This document shows, piece by piece, positions 31,709 through 45,700 of a DNA stretch of 64,000 nt. The translations under genes and the position numbers were made by a program. The stretch is from contig OX326961.1 in the NCBI GenBank assembly GCA_946800325.1, positions 46,959,415-47,023,414 on the forward strand, in the 5' to 3' direction. The notes beneath the pieces are model-generated. The model worked only from the letters and a program-made list of their open reading frames with translations, made no database searches and was not told where the DNA came from. How positions within the stretch are numbered: position 1 is the first letter of the stretch; each line of letters begins with the position of its first letter. Source of the stretch: Luzula sylvatica. Lineage: Eukaryota; Streptophyta; Magnoliopsida; Poales; Juncaceae.

Positions 31709-34700
31709 ATGTCCGCCACCACCAGCTCCGCCGTGATCACCGCGGAGGAGATAATCTCGCTAGCCCAAAGCCCTACATCTGCCTTGCCTGCTACGCTTCC
31801 CGTCTCCACACTCCTCTCCCTCCTCAATTCCCCCAATTTACCCTCCCCTACTCTCATTTCCTCACTCCTCACTCTTCTCCTTCGCTCCCCTCCGTCCTCC
31901 TCCCTTCCATTTGCCCTCCTTACGCCTCTATTCCCTCCTATCTTCCATCGCCTCAGCTCCTCCTCTCTTCCTTCTTTATTAGAAATCCTCATTGCAGATC
32001 TCTCTTCTTTCTCCGATCCAAACATCTGTACCCTTCTGGACCTCCTTCCCTCTTTACTAACCCTAATCATCACATCTTATGGAACCGGCACAATATCATC
32101 ATTTCTCGACCAAATTCTCACGTCCGATTGGTCCAAACCATTTCTCCTAAAATTCTCTTCAATTTTACGCGAATTTCCTCCCAGCATCTCAAATAACATC
32201 CCCCCGTTTCTCGAAAAGATCTTCGATGGAATGAATGGGGTTGATATACAAGATCTACCGTCTCTAGTTTACCAACTATTGCTTCTTGCATCCAAAGGAG
32301 TGTGTAGGAGAGATCTAATTAGGGGCATTTTGGTATTTTTTGGGGGACAAATAAAGGGACCTGGATCCATTATAAGACAGATCGAAGGGACGGTGTTAAT
32401 GCATGTGAATTTCGCAGTGAAGCAAGATTTATCGCTCGGACAAGAGATAATTGCAGTCGTGAAGTCGAATTTTGGTGCTCTGAATCATTTCATGGTGAAT
32501 GTATTGCTTTCAATAGCTAGGATTAAGAGGTTTAATGAGAGTATTATGAACGTGATTAAATTAGCGATTGTAGATTCAAATCGCGATTGCAAGGTCTCCA
32601 GGTTAGTTTTCTTTTATAAGATATGTAATTTGTAAATCTTAGGAAATATAGGGGGCATTTTAAATATTTCCTTATGATATTTGTAGGCACTGCAAGTGGT
32701 TGCCAGAATGCCTTAAAGATCAATGTCTCGAGACCGCTAAATCCATAGAGAGAGCTATATTAAAATCAGTAAGTATTGAACTTCTTTATAATTTTCTTTT
32801 GGTTAATTTATTTCGTAAAAATTGTGAAAATTTGAGATTGTTTTAAAGGTTAACGAGAGTAATGGAGGGAGAGAGCATGTGGTACCAAGTATTGTCCAAT
32901 TAGGGTTTCTTCTACTGGAGACACTGGATGGTGACTCAACTGGAGGGGATGGCCAGAACGACGAACTGATTGGTGTCGAAATGCTAGCCATTCAAATGCT
33001 AAGAACCCTATTTGAGATCCACGAAATGGCCCGAACTGAGGTTTTAAAATTATTCATTTGCGAGTTTAGATGTTTCACGGTTTTGATGTTATTATTTTTT
33101 TGTTTTCATTTTTGTGATGTAGATAATTGAGCAGTGTAAAAATAGGATTCTTGCAATGAAACCTCAGCAAAGCAATGGAAGTATTAGGCTTTTGGGATGC
33201 TTGGTACAGAATTACCGGTACACGATGCTGGGGTTCGTTTCTCATTTGAAAGAATTACTGGACTATTTTGCTTATATGCACGAAAAAACGGCTAGTGCTC
33301 TCATTGATTGCATTTTGCCCCTCGTCAAATCCAGCCGTGAATTACAGGTCTCCCTCAACCCCAAATTCATCTTTTAATATTCGTAGTTTGCTCAAAATAT
33401 TATTATTATTTTCAAAAATGGAAACTTTGCAAAAAAAAAAAAAAAAAAAAAAAAATCATGAATTATGCCTAAATCACAACAAAGCCTCTAGATATTGAAA
33501 ATTGCAAATAAGCCCCTCTATTCTTAAAAATTAAGAAGAATAACCCCTCGTGTTAAAACAATGTAAGGGGTTTATTTTAATTTCTGAAGAATAGAAGATT
33601 ATTTTTGTAATTTTCAACAATGTAGGGACTATTTTGCAATTTAGGCATAACATAGGGTCTTGTTGAAAATTTTACATTAATTTTGTAGGATTATATAATC
33701 CTAGTAGTGAGAAAGGCAATGTTCAAAAGAGAGGAGTCAGTTAGAGTGGCTGCAATGAGGGCCATAGTGGATCTGATTTGCATCCAAAACGGGTCTGGGA
33801 AAAGGAATCCGAACCCGCTAATGGACTCCTCCAGTCAAGCTAGTTCCAGCCAGCAAGCCGAGTTATTATATTCTGATTCTGGAAAGACTCTGTTTCATGA
33901 TCTATGTGGCCTACTTAGACGCTGCCTCTCTCAACAAGTATAGTTGGCTTTTACTCATAATGTTTACATATCAGTATAGGAAATTTGCAAAAAAGCGCCT
34001 TACATTAATTGAAAATTGCAAAAAAAAGATAGACCCTTCCATTAAATAATATAGGGGTTATTTATTGAATTTTCGAAGTAGAGGGCAATTTTTTGCAATT
34101 TTCATTAATGTAGGGGTCTTTTTGCAAATCCCCGATATAAGTATTTCACTGTAGAAAATATTATTATGATTTATATTTTTTTAACAGGCTAGGGTTAAAG
34201 AAGTATTATACGAAGGCCTCGTAAAAATAGTCGAATCAGATCCATCCATTGCGAATAGCATTTTTGATTTTTTATGGCCTCATTTTCTACTATTCTACAG
34301 CGAGGTAAATAATAAATACTAAATTAATTCTTATAAAATAATTATAATATTTCTTATTTGTACGATTTCAACATTGAATAAAACTTTATGTTTTTAATTT
34401 CAGGACTCAGAATGCCCGATAAAAATGGACGCATGTTTCAAAGTCGAAAATGCAAAAACATGTGTTATTATCGAACCATTAAACCACATGATATCATGCA
34501 TAACTAAGATTCTAATAATATCGCATCATCATCAACAAGATCAGATCAAATCTAGCCGTCCAGCTCGTCCCTCTTCTTGGGCTTCCTTTGATTTCTCTCC
34601 TTCACAAGATAATGAGGTAATTAAAATATTTCGCCTTTTATTATAATATTGGTGATTAAAATGTTTTTCTTTTTAGAATGTGAAATCGTCTTCTAGTGAA

Positions 34701-36954
34701 TCTTTCTCTAAAGCGTTGTCGAAAATTAAAAAGTTCTTGAGAAAGTGCTCGACAGAAGGTATGCTTGATTTTTGCACATTGGCCCTCCTAAAACTCGATA
34801 TTTACAATCATGCCCTCAGATATTATTTATTTTATTTTATTTAGATAAACAAATTCTGAGCCAAGAAGCTGGTTGTACAGAAATGAACCACATGAGGCGT
34901 GTATTATTTCTAAGCATAACAGAAATATTCATGAATACGAGTTTATTAGAACTCGACAATTCGAAAAATAATAATCAAGAAGAAATTAAATCCTCGATTG
35001 AAAAGGAGATCACAGTGCTTATAGACTCGCACCAAAACTTTTTGGAAAAGAAATCGGGTCTAAGTAAGAAAACAAAATCTCATTTCTTCGCCACCTCAGC
35101 ACTCGTAACTCTTCTAGAAACTTCCGTTCAATTATGCACTAGTTCGACTTTGAGTTCGGCTAAACACACCCAAGATCGTACCCAAAATCGTACGCAGCAA
35201 TCTAAGAAAAAGGACGAGAATAATCAAAATACAAAGATAATTTATTTTTCTTTAAATGTGTGCCTAAAGCATATTCAATCAATTGATCCTTCGAAGGAGG
35301 ATTTTTCGAATTTGAAAAAGCTGGTGAAACCAGTTATACAACTGGTATTTTTGCTGGTACCAGGTACGAAACAAGAAACTGGTACCAGTAAGAAGAATGT
35401 GAAGAGTAAATCAGAGCAATTATTAATTGCTTTGACGTGTTTCAAGGAATTGTGTAAAATCATGAGTTCATCCAAGGATCAATTGGGGGTTTTATTCAAG
35501 GAAATTATTTCTGTTACTTCGCCAGAAACAGAAATCGATAATGAAAATCAAATTTTGGAGCTAATTTGGTTGTTCTGGGAGAAAGATATAAAACCAATTT
35601 TCTCTCAGCTTATTAGTTCCTCACTTTATGCTGAATCTGAGGTACTTTCTGATTTTCCTCGATTAAAACTTCTATAAAGCAATTAATTTATTAGTTTTCG
35701 AAATTATCACACAGGTTTTAGCAGAATTAATTTCAATAATAGGGGCCAAATTCCCTTGCGGAAGAAGAAATCTCCTCTCTCTATATCTCAACGAGCAAAT
35801 CAAGACTGAGAAAATCGAAAACCCTAATTTATCCCGTGCGTTATTCTCTCTCATCACAACCCTAATCCCTGCACCAAACGACTTAACATTCGCAAAGGAA
35901 ATCACGTCCGAATTGCTGTCCGTTATTGGATCCGGGTCCGAAGATCCAATACCCGTATCGGAAACGTTGTTCAGTGTAAATTTTCATACCAAAGATGGTC
36001 TTGCTGGGGCGTTGATTGAAGGGACGGAATCGTCTGTTGTTGAATTCGAGTGGGTTTTGGTCAAGATTAAGGAGGTGGTGGTAAATGGAGCGAGTCGTGG
36101 TGGTAAGAGATTTTCGAGGGTTGATTTGGAAGATGCATTTTATTCGAGATTGGTCCAAGTGGTGCACCTGCTTTCAATCTTTGCAGAGATGAATCTTAAC
36201 GGTAAGGCATATTTGCAAAAAAGCCCTTGCATTAACAATTTCAGAATTAGTTAAAAAAGTAGTATTTTTTTTTGTAGATTCTCAAGCAGAGCAATTTTTG
36301 AAATTAAATGCGAAATTTTACAAACTTCTGGCTCGTGTTGCAAAATTTCAAATCGCGCCAAAAGGACACAAACAAATTTTTCCAGGTGCAAAATTTCAAA
36401 AATTAGCCGAAGAAACATGCAAGTTGCTCACCTGCCAGCTGTACAGTTTCGTCGCTCTCGTTCAATGGGTATTTTAATCAATTCCTTCTTTTACATCATA
36501 TTAATTTAAATATATATCCGAAATAAAGTGAAGATTTCTTTTGATGTTACAGAAACAAGATAATACTGTGATTTCTAAGGGGGCTTTGAACAAAATCAGA
36601 AGAGAGAGTCGATGTATACCCGATTTAATATTTCAGATCGAAGATTATGAAAAATATCTCATTAAATTAACTAAATTAACCAAGGTTAATCTCATGAGAT
36701 ATGCAAAGCGAAGCGCTTCAAGGGACTTCAAAATAATTGTACCCAGAGACGAGGTTCGGGATGTAAAAGAACCTGAACAGGAAGCTGAAGAGAATGAGAA
36801 TGGCGTGTCTTCTGAGAATGATTCTGAAAAGTGTGAGGGTCTAGATGAAAAAAGTGCTGCTTATACTGACAGTGAAAGAGAAGAAGGGGTTTTGGAGAGA
36901 AGGAAGAGAGCTAAGAGCAATGATGTTGTACAGGATTCAGATGAAGAATTTTGA
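31709..36954 (+). CDS. FANCI: FANCI, Fanconi anemia group I protein
   Basis: Twelve exons (31709-32601, 32687-32768, 32849-33040, 33123-33347, 33689-33937, 34188-34304, 34404-34616, 34677-34758, 34845-35641, 35715-36201, 36278-36468, 36553-36954) join in frame to 1309 residues, close to other FANCI proteins (about 1300). FANCI pairs with FANCD2 in the ID2 clamp for interstrand crosslink repair and meiotic recombination control. Diagnostic stretches: LVYQLLLLASKG, QLGFLLLETLDG, IILVVRKAMF with Lys473 at the known monoubiquitination site, LRRCLSQQ, VLYEGL and, near the C-terminus, IPDLIFQIEDYEKYLI and SASRDFKI, then an acidic tail ending RRKRAKSNDVVQDSDEEF with a basic patch. I start at 31709 (MSATTSSAVITAEE); an in-frame ATG at 31646 would add 21 residues. 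Introns 4 and 5 carry fold-back repeats. The gene appears intact. Confidence 0.95.
33455..33665. repeat. Fold-back repeat in FANCI intron 4, next to poly(A)
   Basis: ATTATGCCTAAATCACAA and TTGAAAATTGCAAATAAGC on the left are mirrored by TTTTGCAATTTAGGCATAAC and GTAATTTTCAACAATG on the right. A run of about 24 A residues precedes it (33430-33455). It probably represents a small MITE. Confidence 0.65.
33978..34134. repeat. Fold-back repeat in FANCI intron 5
   Basis: GAAATTTGCAAAAAAGCGCC and CATTAATTGAAAATTGCAAA on the left pair with TTTGCAATTTTCATTAATG and GGTCTTTTTGCAAATCCC on the right. It belongs to the same loose family as the intron 4 repeat, and similar half-sites occur in FANCI intron 10 (36205) and RSH1 intron 7 (45660-45780). 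Confidence 0.7.
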
Positions 36955-38435
36955 AATAAATATGTAATATTTAATTTGCTATAATTTTGTGTTTTCTTTT
37001 TTGTATAATTGTTATTTAGGATTGTTATTCTATATAATGATAATGATAATGATACGAAAGATTCTGAAAATCAAATTTCAGACAGCTCAGACACCAACCA
37101 ATCCATTTTGTTACTTTTTCCCAAAAATTCTAATTCATTAAATCATTCAAATTTTGTGGCCTGTACAAATATTCTCTGACAGGTGTGCCGTTTGAGATTT
37201 TTATGATATCAATGGTAGGAAAAACAAATTGTAAAAATAATGTTGATGTTGTGTATGTTGCAGAAAAAACATTTTCATCAAATGTTGTGGCGATAAAATC
37301 CAAATCTGGTCGTGAAATGAAAAAAAATGTTAAATTTTCATTTTAGCCAATTAAGACAACGAAAATGCATGTTTTAATGCATCGACATTTTTTTTCTTCA
37401 TCTTCTTTCTCTCTCTCCTCATTTTTTTTGTCCTCTCCTTGAATTAGAGCATCGGTATTTCGATTAACTTGATCCCGTTTAATATTACTATCCATTTTTC
37501 TTTCGTTTGATCTATTAATTCGAAAAACTATTACCAGATATAATTAAAACAAAAAAATATTCATTTTCAAATCTTTTATAATTGGTTGTAGCATAAATCT
37601 GACACTATTAGAACCGGATACAACCAAACATTTTTTACTTATTTTCAAATTCAGATTACGAGTCCAACTGATAACAAAATAATTTTCAGAACATAAAACA
37701 TTGAAATTACAAGTCTTATCATACTTGGTTGAGAACCCTCACAAATATTAATAAAAAAATAAATTCTCGAATAAAGTTGTTCAAACTTCATAAAACCTTT
37801 GCCCAATAAAAATGGTGATTTTGATGTATAAAATGGAGAAGAAAATGAAGCAATGAAATTTATTAATAGAGTTAAAAATGAATATTTTATACGAAAGATC
37901 ATTCAATTTTCTTTGAAAATCAAATAGTAATGAACAAATTGATAAGACATCACTCTGGCAAATCTTATATGAAAATCAATTAATGATGAGTCTAAAATGA
38001 TAAAACTTGACTATGCTATAAAAAAAACAAAACATAAAATAATACAAACATTTTCGCTTAGTGGCTAGTAGTTTGACGAAATGAGAAAAAATTGGTGAAA
38101 TTCATAAAACGACCTAAAAAATAACTATGAATCTGAATTCAATAATTGCAAGTCCAAGTCCAATAGTGTTTATCATCATTTTGCCAGACCAAACTTGTTT
38201 AAAAATTTGCTAAAGTTGTTTAGTTGAGAAATTAAAGTAATAATCATCGCCGCAACATTATTTGTTGGAAATATTTTTTTCGCATGAATGATTGGCGAAA
38301 ACGTCATTTTTACAAAGTCCACAAACATCACACTGTTTATGAAATACTTTTGAATAGCTATATATGTTTTTTTTTCTCGCTATTAATTGCGGGGGATTTT
38401 AACTTTTTATTAAAATTAAAGTTTTAAGTGAGTGA
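36955..38435. other. Intergenic between FANCI and the dynein light chain gene
   Basis: FANCI 3' UTR followed by AT-rich sequence; no gene, RNA or convincing element end was seen. Confidence 0.5.
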
Positions 38436-38440
38436 CTCAC

Positions 38441-38448
38441 TATATATA
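38441..38448 (+). promoter_or_regulatory. TATA box of the dynein light chain gene
   Basis: TATATATA about 140 bases before the ATG at 38582, with a GA-rich leader (38550-38575) between them. Confidence 0.45.
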
Positions 38449-38581
38449 TTACATAGTTCGTATGGTTATACAAGATACATACTACATTAAATCCTCGCTC
38501 TCTTCTTTTCAGTGTTCCAGAGAAATGAGAATCCATTCCTTCACTATCACAGAGAGAGAGAAAGAGAGAGAGAGGTTAAAA

Positions 38582-39889
38582 ATGTCCGAGGAGAGTAGAA
38601 GAAGTGCAGTCTCGGTTGGAGGATTGAGATCTTCCTCGGAAGATCGGAAACCGCCGTCTACCGCATCCTCTACTGCGTCTCCGGCTACGGCGGAGGCAGC
38701 GCCGTCTGAACGGAAGATAACGTTGAAGAGTGCTGACATGAAGGAGGAGATGAAACAGGAGGCCTTCGAATGTGCTCGTGCTGTAATGATCTCCCCCCCT
38801 CGTTATTTAATTCTTTAGTTATTTACTCATTTTCTTTTGATTTTTATTCATTCCTGATTCATCAAATCATTCTAAGAATTTAGTCTATTTTAGGATATCT
38901 GAATACTGGATTAGTTATTTTTTAACGAATTTGCAATTGTGAATAAAATGATTGAATTGAGAGCAAAATGGAACAAATTAATCTTGAAAATTTTGAATCT
39001 GATTTACTTTAGGAAATTGTATATGTTTCAATCAAGATTTTTTGATAAATAAACATGAAATTTTCGTGGTGTATGTATAGGCATTCGATAAGCACACAGT
39101 GGAGAAGGAAATTGCAGAATATATCAAGAAGGAATTCGATACTAGGCATGGTCCAACATGGCATTGCATTGTGGGAAAGAATTTTGGTATTTTCATTTTT
39201 CCCCCTTTTCTTCAAATTATTTGATTTTAGAGAAATATTTTATCTGTCCATTATACCTTTATATATACTCATTATATCTTTTTAGTTTTTTATAAATACA
39301 TTATATCTTTTTTTGAGTATTTTGGATGTTTCGTTATACATATTTGAATGACAATGTACATTATTTCGTGTGAATAATACCTTTTGTTTGGCCGGTGGTG
39401 CGGGCGGTGATTAATGCCAGCAGTGAAGAACAATCCTCTTTATTTTAATATATGGCGTAATTTCAGTTGTAACCTTATAAAACCTGAAAATATCACGAGT
39501 ACCCCTCTAAAATGTGAACAATACCTTTTGTTTCGTATTTTTTTTTTGTATATAATGAAGCATGGGTATTTTGGGAGTTTTTATGAACTAACTTAGAAAT
39601 AAGCAGTTCGCATTATATTTCTTATTTTGTAAGGGTACACAATAGTATTTCTATTTTTTGTAGTGGTATTCATGATATTTCACATTTTGGAGGGGTATAT
39701 CATAACCTTACGTATACGATATATTTGGATAAATCATATTATATATGTAGCTTATCATCTTTAAAAAAATCATATTAATATTGTTTTATTTTAATATTTA
39801 ATACAGGTTCGTATGTGACGCACGAGACAAACTTTTTTGTCTACTTCTACATAGATTCGAAGGCGGTCTTGCTGTTCAAATCTGGCTGA
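38582..39889 (+). CDS. Dynein light chain LC8-type protein
   Basis: Three exons (38582-38782, 39081-39186, 39807-39889) encode 129 residues. The last roughly 85 form an LC8/DYNLL domain: [19 protein letters not shown], then [20 protein letters not shown], the signature [20 protein letters not shown], and [20 protein letters not shown] at the C-terminus. The N-terminal 45 residues are Ser/Pro-rich and disordered, as in several plant paralogues. LC8 proteins are homodimeric hubs that bind short linear motifs; plants lack cytoplasmic dynein, so the role here is dynein-independent. The second intron contains AT-rich repeat-like sequence. No defects were seen. Confidence 0.93.
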
Positions 39890-40360
39890 TTTGCAGATAA
39901 TCCAAGCCGTTTATTCCCATAAAATCATTTTCTATGTCCGAGTGTTTTAAGATCCGTATTTTTGCTAATAGTTTTTTTTACCTTTTTTAGTTTATTGTGT
40001 TGCTACCTTTGCATTGTGTTGTTATTATTAAATTATTGTATTTTTAGTACTGTGTTAGCTTTTTTATTGAAGAAATATGAATATTCTTTATATTTCAGTA
40101 CTCTATTACAAACTATTTTACCCATAAATCCTATTAAACACACAAAAGTTTGAAGAAGAAAATGACTCCATTGGTTTTTCAATTATATTTCGCAAATTAA
40201 GAATTTATATCTGCATGTCACTTTCATATATAATATTATTTTCTGAAAATAAAAAATCAATTGAGCTCGTATATATTTAAATTGTGTAGGAAAAATAGTA
40301 TATTGGCATTTAAAATGATCCATTGGTAAATTGTCAATCAAATGTGTTATATTTATAATG
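39890..40360. other. Intergenic; no gene seen
   Basis: Dynein light chain 3' UTR and AT-rich spacer before the ribosomal protein promoter. Confidence 0.45.
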
Positions 40361-40589
40361 AAGTGGCCCAATTGATTAAATAAAGGCCTATAAGTCTTGG
40401 CGAATTATATACGGGCTTTGATTACCTACGTACAATATATACCGTCCGATCTAAATCCAAGTGTACAGATTGAAATTGATGGGTCCTGTTTCTAAGGCAA
40501 TTCGAGTATATAAGTCCCTACTTGAAAACAATACCATGCTCCAGCCGCTAAAACCCTAGAGAGATTCCGCCGCCAGCCCGCTAGTCGCC

Positions 40590-41595
<1,006 letters not shown>

Positions 41596-41619
41596 TTTCG
41601 GGATCTTTTTTTCGGAGTT

Positions 41620-42775
41620 TCTGTTTTTATTATTGTTCTGTTGGAGAATTAAACTTGGAGACCTTTTGGTACTATTATCTTGTTAGTTGTTTTGAGTTTG
41701 AAGTGAATTTTTTGTGAAATTTTGGTAGAGTTTTGTTTCTTTCATACTTTGTTGAGTTGGTGAATTATGCTTCTGAGTAGTCAATTTCTTTTCGAATATC
41801 ATTAAGCTGTTTTGCAATATTCTCAATATATGGTTTTAGATTCTATAGAATAGTTGATTAGTATGTACTTGATATAAACAAATTGACAATTAGTTGGATA
41901 CAGAACCTAGATGGTACAAGATTATGCATTTTGAGTTTCGTATCATGCTTGTTTATAACGTGAAGTACGAAAATCCAAAAGCATCATGAAATGCAAATTG
42001 TGCGAGTTTTTTGACTTTTTAGTACCATATATATATGGTTACATAACTTACAAGTTACAACCTCTAGTTTTCTATGATCCAAATAGTAGTATATGTTTCC
42101 TTCAAAAATACTAAAATAGCGATCATAAGATTTTGGTGAAAATCAACATTACTAATGGAAATTTCACTCGTTTGGGTTTCACGAATTATGACTTTCCTCG
42201 GCATGTTATCACTAGCCTGCAGTACCAAATTCCACCAACCAAGAGTCAAGAACAGAAAAATGTTAACTTCTTGAATGTGTGGGATTACTAATTTTGTCCA
42301 CGAGATGTGTATGGTACTCATATTCTTAATTATATGTATCAATTGTTATATTCATAAATTCAGAGAAAGATTATATTATTTTATACTAGTTCTATTCACA
42401 TGAATACATGTTTGACATCTGATATAGAACATATAAACTTCTAAATGTTGAACATAAAACTCTCTTGAAAGCCCTTGAAAAAGAGAAATTACAAAAATAT
42501 AATAAAAACCCAATGGTAATTTAAAATTAGAAAGAAAAAGAAAAGTATTGTACCCATATTACAAAAATTAGGGGTTTACATGTATCCCACAACAAATAAT
42601 CCTATATCCTACTAGAGCAAAAAGAAGCCTATATAATATTCATATATATAGGCTTGAGAATAAATAAATATGTTACTAAAATTCCCTAAAATTTTATACT
42701 CTCGCTATTTACATTCCCTTAAACGCTCCGATCAATCTCGGCCGTCAATTTATATGGACCAATGATTATCCGATG
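41620..42775. other. Intergenic between eL18 and RSH1 (convergent genes)
   Basis: 3' UTRs of two convergent genes and AT-rich spacer. No other feature was seen. Confidence 0.45.
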
Positions 42776-42778
42776 GAA

Positions 42779-45700
42779 TCATCCAACTGCACCCAACAGA
42801 CCGGCCAAGAACTCCTTGTATTTCACCTATACTTTTAAATGCATTTCCCTGCATTTTAAATTATAATTATTCAAAAATAGATTAATTATACCTTTTTTTT
42901 GTCTAATTAACAAAATGATCTTTTAAGGAAAATTATACCAAATTATCGTGAGATCCTTCGAAGTGAAATACCATCACACCAAGACCTTTTCTTCTATCAG
43001 TCTCCACCTAAATATCTCCAAAAAAATAATTAAACGAATCCAAAAAACTAATTAACGAATTCAAATTTGACGTACCGCACAAGAGCAAATAGAAATCCGA
43101 TTAGCAGTCAACGCTGATGTCACCTCTGCCATCATTCCTGAAATTTTAACAAGTTCCAGGGTGTTATCAGCAAATCACATCCATTCCATACCAATTTACA
43201 AAAAAAAAAAAAAAAAAAAGAAAAGAAAAAGAAAATTACCTCTTCGCTCAACACATACAATGTATACAATGCAGAGCCAATTTACTGAATTGCCCTCCAC
43301 ACTATGCCAGGCGGCGATTTTGTCAGCCTTCCAGGTCTCCACAGTCTCCAATAACTCGTGATCCTTGACCAAACCCGATCCGTTAAATTTGGGGGCCCGT
43401 TTAGGAAAACTAGCTGTGATATGGTTCACATGGACCAGATCTTTTTGAGCTTTCATCGAGTGATTATTCCCTATGTTGAGGGCTTTTTGGGGAGTTTTAT
43501 TTGGAGATGGCTTTTTTGAGAACAATTGTTTTTTGTCTGCATCGAGATCCGCGACGAAATCACTGACTCGGTCCGCGGTTAGCTCCAGGGCGCATAATTG
43601 TGCTTGCTCCCTCAAAAACTAATAAAAAATAACAAGAAATAATTAAATTATTATTGTATAATTTAATAACATTATTAATTATAGTATTAGCGTACTTTCA
43701 TTATTTTGTGCCTCGCACTGCGCGTCTTTGCATGTTGCAACCATTGTTCATGCCATTCAAATGCAATTTTACTAGGTATTGTCTGCTTAAAAGAATATAT
43801 AAATTTTGAGGGATTAGAGACTAAAATTGCCTGATTTTCATTTATTATAAAGAAAAAAAATTAATTAAAATTGTAAGAACTAACATCAGAAGTAATTATT
43901 TCTACTACTTCGGCATTTGCGAGTTCGTGTATTGGAGAACATTTATTCCCATTTACCTTCAAAAATAAAAATAAAAGTAATTGAAAAAAATCATTTCTTT
44001 TTGCAAAATTATCATGCACAAAACAGTTATGATTTTCGAAACTTACTTTTGCCCCAATCATTTTGTTCCCAATTTCAGTGTGAATTAAATACGCGTAATC
44101 TATAACCGTCGCTCCTTTCGGAAGGTCTTTTATCTAAAAAAAACAAAACATAAATCGAGTGGCAATTTCGTAATTTATCCAATTTTAAGTACCTACCTCT
44201 CCTTTAGGTGTGAAAACAAAAACACGGCTCCCAAGAAGATCTACAGTAATCGCATCTACAAATTCTCTCGAACTCATGTTTCCCACAAATTCTTCTTGCC
44301 ACTCTTTAATCGCATTTAACCACCCAATCTAATAAAAAATTCAAAAAAAAATCAAATTACAGAACTTAAAAAATAAAAGAGGGAAATAATTAGAATAAAA
44401 TATAATAATTAATTACCCTAAGGGCCTTGCCGGTATTGTTAAATTGAATTTCTGTTCCTTGTTTACCGCTATAATGAGCAGCGATTCCTCTCTCCGCAAT
44501 TAAATCCATTGCCTCCGTTCTTATCTTTTCAAATTTTAAAAAGAGGGCTAAATTTGATATTTTGGAGTTTTGCAAGGGTGGAATTGAAAATGTACCTGGA
44601 CTTCGAGGCGAAACATGCTCTCTTTGAGAAAAGGAATAACAGTCGTGTGAAGGCTTTGGTATGCGTTTGGTTTTGGGGTCGCGATATAATCTTTCACCTA
44701 TTTTAAATTATTAATCAAATTATGTTCCTTTGTACACATCAAAATTTGAGATAATTAATTGTTAAATAGTATCATATTAGTAAGGTCTAATATGAAAATT
44801 TATCAAACTTACAGCTTGTGGCACAGGTGTCCATATTCCGTGAACGAGACCAAGAACATGATAACAAACCTAAATAAACAAAAGTTAATTATATCAATTT
44901 TTATGAATATAGAACTTTAAATTCATAATAAATCAAATATTTACAATTAGATTTTCTATATTTTAATAAAAAAAATGAGAGAATATTTTATTTTTACCTG
45001 TTGTGGACTACAAAAAGGGCCAACAACTTCACCTGTTTTCGGCTTTATAACTATTCGAAGCTGTTATGGATAATAATCATTAAATTGTTTGATTAAAGTT
45101 TGGTTTTTAATTTTTTAATTAATTAAAGAAACCTGTGCAATTAGGTTGACTTCGCTCATTGAGTTCGTTGACTGCAACATGGTTTCATAAGTGCTGAAAA
45201 ATTCAACGAAGAAATAATTTTTCGAGTATTAATAATTTTAAGAAATATAATAAATTAGGGTTTTGTATTTTTTTGTTTTGTTTTATAGAAACCTGTAAAG
45301 TTCCTTGTAGCAAGAATGCACTTCGGTTTGAACCGCTACGAAATTTAAGTACTGATCCTCTTCTATCTTTTTCTTCAATATTCTCTTTGCCTAAATTATT
45401 AGAAAATATATTAATTCGATATTTTTCGAAAATTTAACCGCAGTTTTTTTGTAAAAAAGAGAGAGAAAAGAAACCTCTTCGAGTTCTTTTTCATGAACGC
45501 GACAAAATTCTTCTACTCTTTCACTGAGCTTATGAAAATCACTTGGATTTGTATACATGAATGAAAGATATTCCAACTCTGCCTGAAAAATTAAAAAGAT
45601 CAATCAGAAGTTCTAATAAAAGAATAATTTAAAGATAAACTATAATAAATGAAATTAACGGCAATTCACAAAAAAATCCCTATAGTTTGCTTATATTGCA

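Noticed and set aside
42933..42938. Premature stop in the RSH1 ACT domain (GTA TAA after DNL)
   Set aside because: The GTATAA is a usable splice donor, and a matching final exon (42779-42826) completes the ACT domain in frame.
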